Assembly: GCA_963768185.1 (NCBI GenBank)
Contig: CAVYGS010000005.1
Coordinates: 434,001-498,000, forward strand
DNA length: 64,000 bases
Source of the DNA: Palsa-461 sp963768185
GTDB lineage: Bacteria; Actinomycetota; Acidimicrobiia; Acidimicrobiales; RAAP-2
Direction of reading: 5' to 3'
Under the pieces are notes generated by a model that saw nothing but the letters and a program-made list of their open reading frames with translations, ran no database searches and had not been told where the DNA came from. Position numbers and translations under genes: made by a program. This document shows positions 19,971 through 28,982 of the stretch, in pieces (the stretch's first letter is position 1; every line of letters starts with the position of its first letter).

Positions 19971-20071
19971 CGTCCCGACGTTAGAGCACCCCGTCGTCCA
20001 TTCAGCGAGCGGCAATCGGTGACACACCGGGCGGCTAAGAATCGGGGCGGGTGAGGAACGAGGAGGGCGGC

Positions 20072-20530
20072 GTGGCGAGAGAAGGCCCGTTCTGGGACGT
20101 GGTGGCCGGGCGTGTCCCGGTTCCCCCAGCCGAGCGGCTGCTCGGCTGGGAGCTGCTCGATGTCGACCCCGACTCCGGCACGGTCGAGGTCGGGTTCAGC
20201 GCGACGGAGCAGTTCGTCAACCCGAACGGCACCGTGCAGGGCGGGCTGCTGGCGGCGATGCTCGACGACACCGTCGGTCCTGCGCTGTCGGCGACGCTAG
20301 AGCCCGGTCAGTTCGCGCCCACCACCGACCTGCACGTGCAGTTCCTGCGTCCCGCATTCCCGGGACGCCTCGTCGGTCGCGGCCGGGTCGTCCGACGTGG
20401 CGGGCGCGTGGCGTTCCTCTCCGGCGAGCTGTTCGACGAATCGGGCGAGATCGTGGCGACGGCCGTCGCGACGGCACAGATCGGCCAGGCGCGCCCGGCG
20501 TCGAGTGCAGCGGCGACTAGTGCCGGTTAA
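20072..20530 (+). CDS. PaaI-family acyl-CoA thioesterase (hotdog fold)
   Basis: The 152-residue hotdog protein has the family signature FVNPNGTVQGGLLAAMLDDT (about residues 47-66) and TTDLHVQFLRPA. Likely hydrolyses an acyl-CoA, often an aryl- or branched-acyl-CoA; substrate unknown. GTG 20072 is preferred because AGGAGGG lies at 20061-20067; an upstream GTG at 20051 is also in frame. The end overlaps the convergent PhnZ-like gene by 4 bp. Confidence 0.88.
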   Translation: MAREGPFWDVVAGRVPVPPAERLLGWELLDVDPDSGTVEVGFSATEQFVNPNGTVQGGLLAAMLDDTVGPALSATLEPGQFAPTTDLHVQFLRPAFPGRLVGRGRVVRRGGRVAFLSGELFDESGEIVATAVATAQIGQARPASSAAATSAG

Positions 20531-21132
20531 CTCGACGTCACGACGGAGCGCACCACGTCTCGGAAGTGCTCGATCGGTGGAGGGACGGCCGAGGGGTCCT
20601 TGGCCCGTTCGTCCCAACGCCGGAGGTGCACCGCGTCCTCAAAGTGGGGTACCGACTCGAAGCGCCGAGCTTCGTCCGACGTCATCACACCCCCCTGCAG
20701 GTCGAGGGTCCGGGTGGACTCGGGCGACAGCATCGCCGCGTAGCCCGGCTCGGTGAGGGCCAGGTAGCGCTTGGCCTCGACGTGCAGGCGCACTGGCTCG
20801 GTCACCGACGATGGAAACCAGCGCTCGAGCCACGCTGCCCCAACCTCAGCGTGGTCGATCTCGATCGAGGTTTCGTCGCTCAGATCCGGCGCGACGACAT
20901 AGGCAACGTCGTGGACGAGGGCGGCGACGACAAGCGCGGGCGCAGCCCCGGCGGCCTCGGCCAGCGCGGCGCTCTGACGCATGTGCAGGCCGATCGACAC
21001 CGGCTCGCCGAACGGACGCCCAGCGATCGCGCCCGAGAACAGACCTTCGATCAAGACGAGTGGATCGTCGCCCCGGCCGGGGTCAGGTCCCATCGCGGGA
21101 TCCTCCAACTGCCCCGACGGTGTCGCGGTCAT
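20527..21132 (-). CDS. phnZ: PhnZ-like HD-domain mixed-valence diiron oxygenase
   Basis: The 201-residue HD-domain protein has a full set of candidate iron ligands: His50, His74-Asp75, His94, His117 and Asp166. Their order and spacing closely follow the six ligands known for PhnZ. SPESTRTLDLQGGVMTSDEA is the Ser-Leu-x-Leu-Gln-Gly-Gly block seen in phosphonate-associated HD proteins. PhnZ cleaves 2-amino-1-hydroxyethylphosphonate to glycine and phosphate. No PhnY-type Fe/2-oxoglutarate hydroxylase is encoded nearby, so the immediate substrate here may differ. It is the last gene of the leftward phosphonate operon. Confidence 0.82.
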   Translation of the reverse strand: MTATPSGQLEDPAMGPDPGRGDDPLVLIEGLFSGAIAGRPFGEPVSIGLHMRQSAALAEAAGAAPALVVAALVHDVAYVVAPDLSDETSIEIDHAEVGAAWLERWFPSSVTEPVRLHVEAKRYLALTEPGYAAMLSPESTRTLDLQGGVMTSDEARRFESVPHFEDAVHLRRWDERAKDPSAVPPPIEHFRDVVRSVVTSS

Positions 21133-21165
21133 GGGTCACGCTCTGGTTACCTGATGCGCTGACGG

Positions 21166-22266
21166 TCAGGAGTCCCGAGCGCGGGGAACGACGAACAGCA
21201 TGTCGTCGGTGAGTTCGACGTCTGCCCGCGCGCCAGCTGGCAGGAATGCGCCGTCGCCCGCGGGGAGCGTCGAGGCAACTTCGACTCCCTCCGGCAGGGT
21301 GGCGACGACGCGCACGGTCGCGCCGAAAAACGAGACGCGGGCGACGACGGCCGCGCCAGACGGGGACGGCCGGATCCGGATGCTTTCGGGGCGGACGAGC
21401 ACGTCGACGGGGCTTCCGACAGCGAGAGCACCGACCCCGCGATGGGCAGGGACGTTCGAACCGAGCAGGCTCACGGTTCCTGGTCCGACCATATGACCCG
21501 GAAGGCGGCTCACGGAACCGACGAACTGAGCGACGAACTCGGTCGCCGGGTTGGAGTAAACGTCGGCCGGGAAACTGAGTTGCTCGAGTTGTCCGTCGCG
21601 CATCACCCCCACCCGGTCGGAGATCGAGAGCGCCTCTTCCTGGTCGTGGGTGACAAAGAGTGTCGTGATGCCCAGTTCGAGCTGGATGCGGCGAATCTCG
21701 TCGCGGAGTTGGGCGCGGACTTTCGCATCAAGCGCAGAGAGGGGCTCATCGAGCAAGAGAATTCTGGGCTCGGAGCAGAGCGCGCGTGCTAACGCGACTC
21801 GTTGCTGTTGGCCGCCGGAGAGTTCGTGCGGAAAGCGGTCGGCGAGCCCGCTCAGACCGACGAGGTCGAGCAGCTCACCAGCGCGCCTGCGACGTTGCGA
21901 CGCTGGGACTTTGCGCACCTCGAGTCCGAAGGCCGCGTTGTCCAAGGCGTTCATATTCGGAAAGAGGCTGTAGGCCTGAAAGACCATGCCGACATTGCGC
22001 CGGTGGGTTGGGAGGGTCGTGATGTCCTCGCCACCGACGAGAACGGTTCCCTCGTCGAGTCGTTCGAGGCCCGCAACTGCGCGTAACGCCGTCGTCTTGC
22101 CGCAGCCCGACGGACCGAGAAGCGCTACGAGCTCGCCAGCCGCGATCGCTATCGAGAAGCCGTCGAGGGCACGCACTTTGCCAAAGCTGCGCAGGCAGCT
22201 GACGAGTTCGAGACCCTCGCCGTTCCCATATCGCTCGGTGAGCGGAGGGCTTTCCAACTCGATCAT
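21166..22266 (-). CDS. phnT: 2-aminoethylphosphonate-type ABC transporter ATPase
   Basis: The 366-residue importer ATPase has Walker A LLGPSGCGKTTALRAVAG, Q-loop VFQAYSLFP, signature ELSGGQQQRVALARAL, Walker B ILLLDEPLSALDAKVR and H-loop FVTHDQEEALSISDR. A C-terminal TOBE-like regulatory region follows from about residue 240. ATG 22266 is chosen over upstream possibilities because ABC homologues start near this point. It lies 33 bp upstream of the PhnZ-like gene and 25 bp downstream of the permease stop. Substrate inferred from the neighbouring phosphonate enzymes. Confidence 0.88.
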   Translation of the reverse strand: MIELESPPLTERYGNGEGLELVSCLRSFGKVRALDGFSIAIAAGELVALLGPSGCGKTTALRAVAGLERLDEGTVLVGGEDITTLPTHRRNVGMVFQAYSLFPNMNALDNAAFGLEVRKVPASQRRRRAGELLDLVGLSGLADRFPHELSGGQQQRVALARALCSEPRILLLDEPLSALDAKVRAQLRDEIRRIQLELGITTLFVTHDQEEALSISDRVGVMRDGQLEQLSFPADVYSNPATEFVAQFVGSVSRLPGHMVGPGTVSLLGSNVPAHRGVGALAVGSPVDVLVRPESIRIRPSPSGAAVVARVSFFGATVRVVATLPEGVEVASTLPAGDGAFLPAGARADVELTDDMLFVVPRARDS

Positions 22267-22291
22267 GCTCGTTCTGCCTCCGAGGTCCAGA

Positions 22292-23155
22292 TCATGCGAC
22301 CGCCTCCGCGCCAGGCGCCACCATCGGAACCGGCGCGGCTTCCTCGGTGGCGCCACCGACGATGCCGCCAACGATCCCGGCAGCGCCACGACGACGCCCA
22401 GAGCCTGCGATGGAAATCGCCGCGAGAAGACTCCAGGTGATGATCAGCGCGACTACCGAGAGCGCGACAGTGATGTACGGGCTCGTCGTCTCGACCCCGA
22501 CTAACCACACCGGGAACGTCGGCGTGTCGGGCAGAATCAGACTCGCAATCGCGAACTCACCGAGCGAGAGCGCGACGGTGAGAAAGGCGGCAGCGAGGAT
22601 CCCGGAGCGCAGGTTCGGAAAGAGGACACGCCAGAACAGCTTCATCCACCCAGCGCCCATCGACCGACCGGCCTCGACCAGCGTATGGAGGTCCATCGAG
22701 CGAACTCCGGCATCAATCGCCCGATACGAATAGGGCAGGGCGATGATCACGTACAAAAGGGCGAGGATGAGCGGTGACCCGATGATCCAGCTCGGCAGGC
22801 TGTCGTAGGTGCCGAGCACACCGACGACGATCACGACGGCGGGGACCCCGAGCGGCAAGAGCGACAAGGCCTCGAGAACCGGACGGAGCCTAGGCAGGCG
22901 CAGGTGGGCATAGATGATCGTCGGCACCAGGAGCGCGAGCGTGAGAACCATCGCGCCGAGCGACACCTCGAGCGAGGTGATGATGCTCGGTCCGAGGCCC
23001 GGCTGGGAGACCGCCTGGGTGTAGGCGTCGAAGGAGAGCCGGCCGTGGTATCCGCCTTCCAGGCTGAACTGGATCGCGGCATACATCGGGATGACGACGT
23101 ACAGCGCGAGAAGGCCGAGTGTGACATAGCGAAAGGTGCGATTGCGCGTCGTCAT
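22292..23155 (-). CDS. phnV: Phosphonate ABC transporter permease (PhnV-like)
   Basis: The 287-residue permease has six predicted transmembrane helices. The EAA loop is LVEAGRSMGAGWMKLFWRVL. ATG 23155 overlaps the stop of the preceding permease (ATGA). The C-terminal 40 residues (GAAGIVGGIVGGATEEAAPV) are Gly/Ala-rich and probably an unstructured tail. Partner of the 23152-23982 permease. Confidence 0.85.
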   Translation of the reverse strand: MTTRNRTFRYVTLGLLALYVVIPMYAAIQFSLEGGYHGRLSFDAYTQAVSQPGLGPSIITSLEVSLGAMVLTLALLVPTIIYAHLRLPRLRPVLEALSLLPLGVPAVVIVVGVLGTYDSLPSWIIGSPLILALLYVIIALPYSYRAIDAGVRSMDLHTLVEAGRSMGAGWMKLFWRVLFPNLRSGILAAAFLTVALSLGEFAIASLILPDTPTFPVWLVGVETTSPYITVALSVVALIITWSLLAAISIAGSGRRRGAAGIVGGIVGGATEEAAPVPMVAPGAEAVA

Positions 23156-23982
23156 CGCAGCCACCTTGAGGTGCGGCGCTGCACGAAGACATAAAGCGTG
23201 CCGGCGGCCAGGACGACCACCACCATCCCAAAGCCGAGCGCGTCGCCCAGGTGCGCCTGGTTGGCCACGACGTTGCCGTCGAGCAGTGAACCTATCGCCA
23301 ACGGCACGAGCGGGACGACCCCCGTCGTGAGCACCTCGGCGGTCGCGTAGGCGGCGAAGGCGTCCATGAAGAGCACCATCAACGTGGCAATGAGCGGCGG
23401 GGCGAGCAGGGGAAGGCCCACCTTGCGCCAATAAGTGCGCGAATCGGCGCCGAGAGTCGATGCCGCCTCTCGCCACTCGCTGCGCAAGGCTTCGACCGGC
23501 GGGAGCAGTAACAAGATCGTGAGCGGAAGAAGGAAATAGAGGTAGACGACGACGAGGCCGGCGAATGAGTAGAGCGAGAAGCCGTGGTCATACGGGTTGA
23601 AGCCGAGGCGGGTTAGAAAACTGGTCACCACGCCGCTGTTGCCTATCGAAGCGATGAAGGCAAAGGCGAGCGGCACTCCACCGGTGTTGGCGAGCACTCC
23701 GGCGGCCGTCGTCGTCAGCTGTCGCAGAATCCGACTCGGCGAGCTCACGAGGGCGACCGTCGCGACGAGCCCGATCGCAGCCGCGACGGCGGCGGAGATC
23801 CCCGCCAGCTCAAGGCTTGTGAAGTAGTCGTGCAGGTAGGGCTGGCTCGAGCTGACGATGGTCGAGAGGTTTGAGAGCGACGGATGCCCGTGGTTGTCGC
23901 GGAAGGCCTGAACGATCACCGATGCGGCGGGGACACCGAGCAGAAGGGCGAGAAAGCCGAGGAAGGGGAGGACCCCGACCAC
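23152..23982 (-). CDS. phnU: Phosphonate ABC transporter permease (PhnU-like)
   Basis: Permease with six helices and EAA loop EWREAASTLGADSRTYWRKV. The frame is open to GTG 24111. GTG 23982 is preferred because GGAG lies eight bases before it and because a perfect 15-bp hairpin (24013-24045) occupies the would-be N-terminal extension. If 24111 were used, the protein would gain 43 low-complexity residues and overlap the binding-protein gene by 38 bp. The 3' end overlaps phnV by 4 bp. Confidence 0.8.
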   Translation of the reverse strand: MVGVLPFLGFLALLLGVPAASVIVQAFRDNHGHPSLSNLSTIVSSSQPYLHDYFTSLELAGISAAVAAAIGLVATVALVSSPSRILRQLTTTAAGVLANTGGVPLAFAFIASIGNSGVVTSFLTRLGFNPYDHGFSLYSFAGLVVVYLYFLLPLTILLLLPPVEALRSEWREAASTLGADSRTYWRKVGLPLLAPPLIATLMVLFMDAFAAYATAEVLTTGVVPLVPLAIGSLLDGNVVANQAHLGDALGFGMVVVVLAAGTLYVFVQRRTSRWLR

Positions 23983-24012
23983 CGACAGAGCTCCGGGCCG
24001 CCGCCGCCGTGC

Positions 24013-24045
24013 GGCAGGGCCCGCGCTGATAGCGCGGGCCCTGCC
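24013..24045 (-). promoter_or_regulatory. Perfect 15-bp stem-loop between binding-protein and permease genes
   Basis: GGCAGGGCCCGCGCT pairs exactly with AGCGCGGGCCCTGCC around a GAT loop. It lies 29-61 bp after the binding-protein stop on the transcribed strand. Such hairpins often protect the 3' end of binding-protein mRNA or cause partial termination, so that the binding protein is made in excess over the membrane parts. No U-tract follows. Confidence 0.7.
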
Positions 24046-24073
24046 ATCACCGCTCGAAGGAGCGGCGGTCAAA

Positions 24074-25252
24074 TCATCCGACGGCAGACGCCCATTCCTT
24101 CGTGACGACACTCGTTTGCGCGGTCACTTCGGTCGGCGTCGCGATGACCGGCGTCGACGAGAGGGTCGGGATCGACGCCCTCGCCGCCCCGCTCTCGGAG
24201 CCGTTCTTCACCATGGTGGTCCATGTTGAGGGCACTGCACCGCCGACTGCCCACAAGTTCTGGCCGGTCGGCGAGTACAGGTACTCGAGCCACAGCCGCG
24301 CCGCCGCGGGGTGCGGGGCGTATGCGCTGATTGCCATGGCGTAGTACGACGCGTACGGCTTGCCGGTCGGGACGACGATCTTCCAATCGATGCCGGGCGA
24401 CTTCGCCAGCTCCTGCTTCCACGACAGTTGGTTGTAAGTCCAGTCGATTGTGGCGAGCACGGTCTTGTCGGCCATTGGAGCGTCACCTGCCCCACCTGCC
24501 TCAATGGGGTTGAAGTTGCCATCGGTCTTCAGCGTCTGGAAGAAGGTGATGCCTGGCTGAACGTTATTCACCGAGCCACCATTGTCGACGGCGGCGGCCA
24601 TTACGGCGCCGAACCCAGCACCCGAAGAGGTCGGGTTGTTGTCGAGGCCGACGGCGTTCTTGAACTCAGGGTTCTCGAGGTCCGCCCACGTCGTCACCGG
24701 CGTTTTGATGACGCTCGCGTTATAGCCGATCGCCACGACGCCGGCGTAGTCGTACGCCCAGTAGCCCTGCGGGTTCTTCCAGGTCGCCGGGAGTTCGCTC
24801 CACTCGGTCGTCTTGTACCGAGCGAGAATCGGTCCCTTGAACACCCCGGGTTCGCCCGTCACCGCTTCTTGAGCGAACGAGACACCCATGTCGAGGACAT
24901 CGGGCTCATCGGCCTTGCCCTTGTCGAGGTTGATTTCGTTGATTTCGTCAGCGCTCGTGCCGTTGGGGTTCGTGTCGAGGATCTTGATCCCGTACTTGTG
25001 CTCAAAATCCTTGATGATGTTGCCGTAGTTGGCCCAGGTCGGAGGGTCAGTGGTGACGGTGAGGTGCCCTTCGGCCTTCGCGGCGGCGACCAATGCGCTC
25101 ATTCCGCCGCAAGCGGCGGCGCTCGTCGCTGTCGCCCAGCAACTGGCCGAGGTCGCGCTCGCGTCGACGCTGGGAACGGCGACTCCAACCCCGAGCAAGG
25201 CCGCCACCGCAGCCACCGGCGCAAACCATCTCATGGCAGTGACTCTGCGCAT
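24074..25252 (-). CDS. phnS: 2-aminoethylphosphonate-type substrate-binding protein
   Basis: Type 2 periplasmic-binding-fold protein of 392 residues with a signal peptide (MRRVTAMRWFAPVAAVAALL... VDASA). KAEGHLTVTTDPPTWANYGN is the start of the mature iron/AEP-type binding domain. GYWAYDYAGVVAIGYN and WADLENPEFKNAVGLDNNP are hinge and ligand-region blocks of this cluster. GGAG upstream supports ATG 25252. First gene of the transporter unit; 145 bp separate it from the corrected end of the HAD gene and may hold its own promoter. Confidence 0.85.
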   Translation of the reverse strand: MRRVTAMRWFAPVAAVAALLGVGVAVPSVDASATSASCWATATSAAACGGMSALVAAAKAEGHLTVTTDPPTWANYGNIIKDFEHKYGIKILDTNPNGTSADEINEINLDKGKADEPDVLDMGVSFAQEAVTGEPGVFKGPILARYKTTEWSELPATWKNPQGYWAYDYAGVVAIGYNASVIKTPVTTWADLENPEFKNAVGLDNNPTSSGAGFGAVMAAAVDNGGSVNNVQPGITFFQTLKTDGNFNPIEAGGAGDAPMADKTVLATIDWTYNQLSWKQELAKSPGIDWKIVVPTGKPYASYYAMAISAYAPHPAAARLWLEYLYSPTGQNLWAVGGAVPSTWTTMVKNGSESGAARASIPTLSSTPVIATPTEVTAQTSVVTKEWASAVG

Positions 25253-25397
25253 CTGTTTTTGTTCTCCTTCCCGTCCGTCATGGACGAAATCAGCGCGTTG
25301 GGCGCGGGACACTAACCGTCGGAGTTTGCGTGATAGCAACGTCTTGGCAACTAAAGAGAAACGGAGCGACGAATTCTCGGTGAACGCGAAATGAAAT

Positions 25398-26118
25398 TCA
25401 TGAACTGGCGATCCTTCTCTCCAATGGCAGACGGTCTGAGAGAAGCAGTGCGGGAGCGTCCGCCACGCTGGCGACGATGTGCGTTGGCTGGGCCACTTCG
25501 AGATCGGCGCGACTCGTGGGCCCCGGTGAGGACCCCGACCACGACGGATGCCCCCGCCCGGCGACCGGCCACGACATCGCTGGCGGTGTCCCCGACCACT
25601 GCGACAGACGCCACGTCTTCAACCTGGAGAGCGATGACGGCGTGGAGGATCATGTCGGGGAAAGGGCGTCCACGACCACAATCGGCCGGCGACAGCGCCA
25701 GGTCGATCCGGTCGCGCCACATGAGTGAGTCGATGAGGGCGTCCCTGGTCTCGGGCGAAAAGCCGGTCGTGAGGCAGACCTTGACATCGCTCTGACGCAG
25801 CTGGTCGATGGCGTCCTCGGCACCCGGGATCGGCCCAACCTTTCCAGCCGCCACCGACTCGGCGTAGGACTCCTCGAAGCGTCGGTTTGCTTTCTCGGCT
25901 CGGGCCGCGTCGCCGTCGAAGAGCACCCGGAAGACCTCGATCTTCGACTGCCCCATGGTGTCGCGGATGTAGGTGGCCGCCAGCCGACCCGCCGCGCTCT
26001 CAAGGTAGATCCCACCGGCCGCCAGCGCGGCGGCGAAGGCGGTCTCAACTGCGCCGTTGTCGGTCACGGTGGTGCCGGCCATGTCGAGGCAGGCCAGGGT
26101 GATCGCCGTTCCGTTCAC
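25398..26118 (-). CDS. Phosphonatase-like HAD hydrolase (TIGR03351 type), one frameshift near the C-terminus
   Basis: HAD nucleophile motif CLDMAGTTVTDNG is at the N-terminus. MGQSKIEVFRVLF has a lysine in the place of the Schiff-base Lys of phosphonoacetaldehyde hydrolase, and VVGDTASDVVAGRRAGA is motif IV. The frame breaks near 25508-25516. The next frame supplies the expected ending (ADLEVAQPTHIVASVADAP) and stops at 25398; the uncorrected frame runs to 25351 with an Arg-rich nonsense tail. Proposed role: phosphonoacetaldehyde or similar to aldehyde plus phosphate. GTG 26118 overlaps the FAD oxidoreductase stop by 4 bp. Confidence 0.82.
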
Positions 26119-27228
26119 GCCGCCCCCGCCTGGCTCAGGGTGTCCTCGGCGATCGCCGGGGCACAGGTCATCCCGCGGCCGCCTGGGCCGGTGACCACCC
26201 AGACCCCGGGCAGGACCTCGGCCCGGTAACAGAGCCGGTCGTCAGTGCACTGCGAGTAGACGCCGGACCAGCGCCGGGCGATGGGCGGCAACGGCGCTCC
26301 CAGGATCCGACGGACCCGTCCGAGCAGCTCATCGGCCACCTCGTCGAGCATCGCGAAGTCGAAGGGCTCCTCATAGTTGTGGGTGTCACCGATCGTGAGC
26401 GTCCCGTCGGCCCGCTGGACGAGCAACAGCTGGATCTCGTGGTGCTCGGCCAGCTCCGAGCGCGGCGGAAGATCCTCCAGGCGCGCCGATCGATACGCCG
26501 GGTAGTACCGCATGGTGTCGGCGTCGGCGATGGCGGTGGGAAGCTCACCGCCAAACGGCAGGGTGCTCATCATCTGGAGGCCGACCCGACGAAGTGGCGC
26601 CGATGCGAGGTGCGCACCGATCAGCCCCGAGCGGATCGCTCCCACTGCGAGGACGACGAGATCAGCCGGCCACCGGTGGCCGAGGTGATCGACCACCGCC
26701 CCCGTCTCGGCATCGACCACGAAGCGGCCGGGGACGAACTGGTAACGCTCGCTCCCCAAGAGATGGGCCCGCAGCGCGCCCAGCACTCGCTGCGGCTCGA
26801 GAATCCCGTCTTCGGGGGCCCACAGCGCTCCGAGCACCTGATCACTCAGCGCGGGGTTGAGACGTCGGAGCGCGGCAGGTTCGAGGAACTCGATGTTCCG
26901 CTCGGCGGCGTCCGCGCCGCAGGCGTAGTCCTCCATGACCTTCATCGCCTCGGGGAGGACCGAGACGGTGAGGGAGCCCGCCGGCACGAAACCCGATCCC
27001 TGGCACCTCCTGGGCGATCGACTCCCACATCCGCCTCGACCGGCGTGCCGCGGTCAACTCCTCGCCTGAGCGTCTCCCGCTGACCCACACCAAGCCGAAG
27101 TTGCGAACCGAGGCGCTGTTGGGTAGCGCATCGGCCTCAAGTTGCACGACCTCGAACCCCGCCGCGACGAGCTGGTGGGAGTGGAGCGTGCCCAGCACGC
27201 CCCCTCCAACCACCACCGCCCGCGCCAT
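26115..27228 (-). CDS. FAD-dependent amine oxidoreductase of phosphonate clusters (TIGR03364 type), one frameshift
   Basis: The N-terminal Rossmann dinucleotide-binding segment VVVGGGVLGTLHSHQLVAAG begins at ATG 27228. A frame break at 26989-26991 (three T on the coding strand where two are expected) follows GIGF. The second frame, PAGSLTVSVLPEAMKVMEDY to the stop at 26115, supplies the DAO-family substrate domain and the FAD-binding C-terminus (VVTGPGGRGMTCAPAIAED). This family is repeatedly found beside phosphonatase-like HAD proteins, and an oxidative deamination of aminoalkylphosphonates to the aldehyde is the likely step. Confidence 0.82.
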
Positions 27229-27467
27229 AGTTGGAGCTTCGCGTTTTTCATTCGCGCATTTCCATGGCTTTGCGAAGATGTCGCCAAGATTTATTTCTCC
27301 TGTTTCCCTTCGTCCACCTAATGGTCATTTGAGGGAAAAACGACGCATTCGACCGCTCGGCGACGAGGTTCGGTCACTCTCGTCACCTTCGGGTGGACAC
27401 CGGTCGCCACCGCGCGCATCGTCGGCTAGACAGCTCGTGCAATGACCCGTGGCAAGGCGGTGAGCGA
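27229..27467. promoter_or_regulatory. Divergent control region of the phosphonate locus
   Basis: These 239 bases separate the FAD oxidoreductase (leftward) from the esterase-like gene (rightward). The left 110 bases are clearly AT-richer than the surroundings (for example GATTTATTTCTCCTGTTTCC), as expected for promoters in this genome. No regulator gene is adjacent and no obvious operator repeat was found. Confidence 0.5.
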
Positions 27468-28939
27468 GTGAACGTCCTCCTGGTCACCCTCGATCAGTTC
27501 CGGGGCGACTGCCTCTCGGCGGTCGGCCATCCGATCGTGCGCACGCCCAACCTCGACGCGCTGGCGGCCGCCGAGGGCGCATTGCTGCGTCGCCACTACA
27601 GCCAGGCTGCGCCCTTGTGCTCCGGGCCGGGCGTGCCTGTATACGGGCACCTACCAGATGACCAACCGCGTCGTCGGCAACGGGACCCCGCTCGACGGCC
27701 GGTTCGACAACGTCGCCCTGGCGGCCGCCCGGGCCGGCTATCGCCCGACGCTCTTCGGCTACACCGACCAGGGCATCGACCCGCGTCTCGCGACGGGCCC
27801 GACGATCCGCGGCTTTCAACTACGAGGGGGTCCTACCGGGCTTCGACGTTCGGGCTCGAGCTGCTCGACGACGTGGCGCCCTGGCGCCGGTGGCTGGCGG
27901 AGCCTCGGCTACGACGGATCGCCGGAAACGCCGAGGGCTGCTCGCCGCCGAGCCGGAGCGACCGGCCGAGCACGGCATCTCTGCCTTCCTCACGGACCAG
28001 CTCCTCGGCTGGCTGAGACGCCAGGAGGGCCCCTGGTTCGCGCACGCGAGCTACCTGGCGCCCGCACCCGCCCTATGCGGCGGCCGGCCGGTGGTCGTCG
28101 CGCCTATGACACCCGCCGACGTGCCCGACCGCTCCCGGCTGCCCGCGCGGCACGACATCACCTTCGCGGGACGTGTGGCGGCGATCCCGGCCCCCGCCGG
28201 ACGAGGCGGAGATGCGCAAGACTCAGCGCCCAGTACTACGGGATGATCTCCGACGTCGACGAGCAGCTGGGCCGGCTCTTCGACGGCCTCTCGAGCCTCG
28301 GGATGTGGGAGGACACCTTCATCGTCGTCACCTCCGACCACGGCGAGCAGCTGGGCGACCAGGGCCGCTCTGCAAAAGGGCGGCCACTTCGAGTCGAGCT
28401 ACCACATCGTGGGCATCGTCCGCGACCCTGCGTCACGAGCGACCGTCGGGACCAGTCGTCGACTCGTTCACCGAGAACGTCGACATCTTCCCCACGCATC
28501 TGCGAGGCGATGGGGATCGAGGTGCCGGCCCAGTGCGACGGCCTGCCCCTCACCGCGTTCCTGGCGGCGAGGACCCGCCGTGGTGGCGCGACGCCGCCCA
28601 CTGGGAATACGACTGGCGCTGGGAGTACATCCTCTTCGGCCCCCACCACTGGCCCTGGGACCGGCGGCTGGAGAACGAAGCACCTCGCCGTCGTGCGGAC
28701 CGACGACCGTCGCCTACGTGCAGTTCGGCGACGGCGACTGGCGGCTGCTTCGACCTGGCCGCCGACCCGACCTGGCGCACCGAGATCACCGATCCCGCCG
28801 TGTCCTCGCGCTCGCCCAGGCGATGCTCGCCTGGCGGGCGCTGCACGCCGAGCGCCGGCTCGCCGACATGCTCCTGATCGACGGCGGGGTGGGCCGGATC
28901 TCGGCCTCGGATCTCGGCTCGGCGGCGCTTCCTTCCTGA
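27468..28939 (+). pseudogene. Phosphonate monoester hydrolase/sulfatase-like gene, about a dozen frame breaks
   Basis: GTG 27468 starts VNVLLVTLDQFRGDCLSAVG, the metal-binding start of the alkaline phosphatase superfamily. Switching frames repeatedly recovers YTGTYQMTNRVVGNGTPLDG, GYTDQGIDPRLATGP, YYGMISDVDEQLGRLFDGLS, VVTSDHGEQLGDQG, ENVDIF, CEAMGIEVPAQCDGLPL, and FDLAADPTWRTEI followed by ALAQAMLAWRALHAERRLAD. This order and wording match phosphonate monoester hydrolases and arylsulfatase-like relatives. The Cys of the formylglycine motif lies near 27622-27640, where the frame already changes. Breaks include 27814-27816, 27851-27854, 27903-27904, 27934-27937, about 28195 and about 28221. 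No intact enzyme can be made from the sequence as given. Confidence 0.75.
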
Positions 28940-28982
28940 CCCGCCGCGTCGATCTGTCGACCCTTTCGACCTCGCGGGTCAG
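28936..28982. terminator. Stem structure between convergent genes
   Basis: CTGACCCGC (28936-28944) pairs with GCGGGTCAG (28974-28982); inside lies a second small hairpin GTCGA-TCTG-TCGAC (28948-28961). It sits where the rightward esterase-like gene meets the leftward hypothetical gene and could terminate both. No T-run. Confidence 0.45.

Noticed and set aside
20051..20071. Upstream GTG start for the PaaI-type thioesterase
   Set aside because: The strong AGGAGGG at 20061-20067 lies downstream of that codon and correctly spaced for GTG 20072.
27600..28900. Programmed frameshifting as explanation for the esterase-like gene
   Set aside because: A dozen shifts in 1.3 kb with no shared slippery motif or stimulatory structure is not plausible in bacteria; base-call error or decay fits better.
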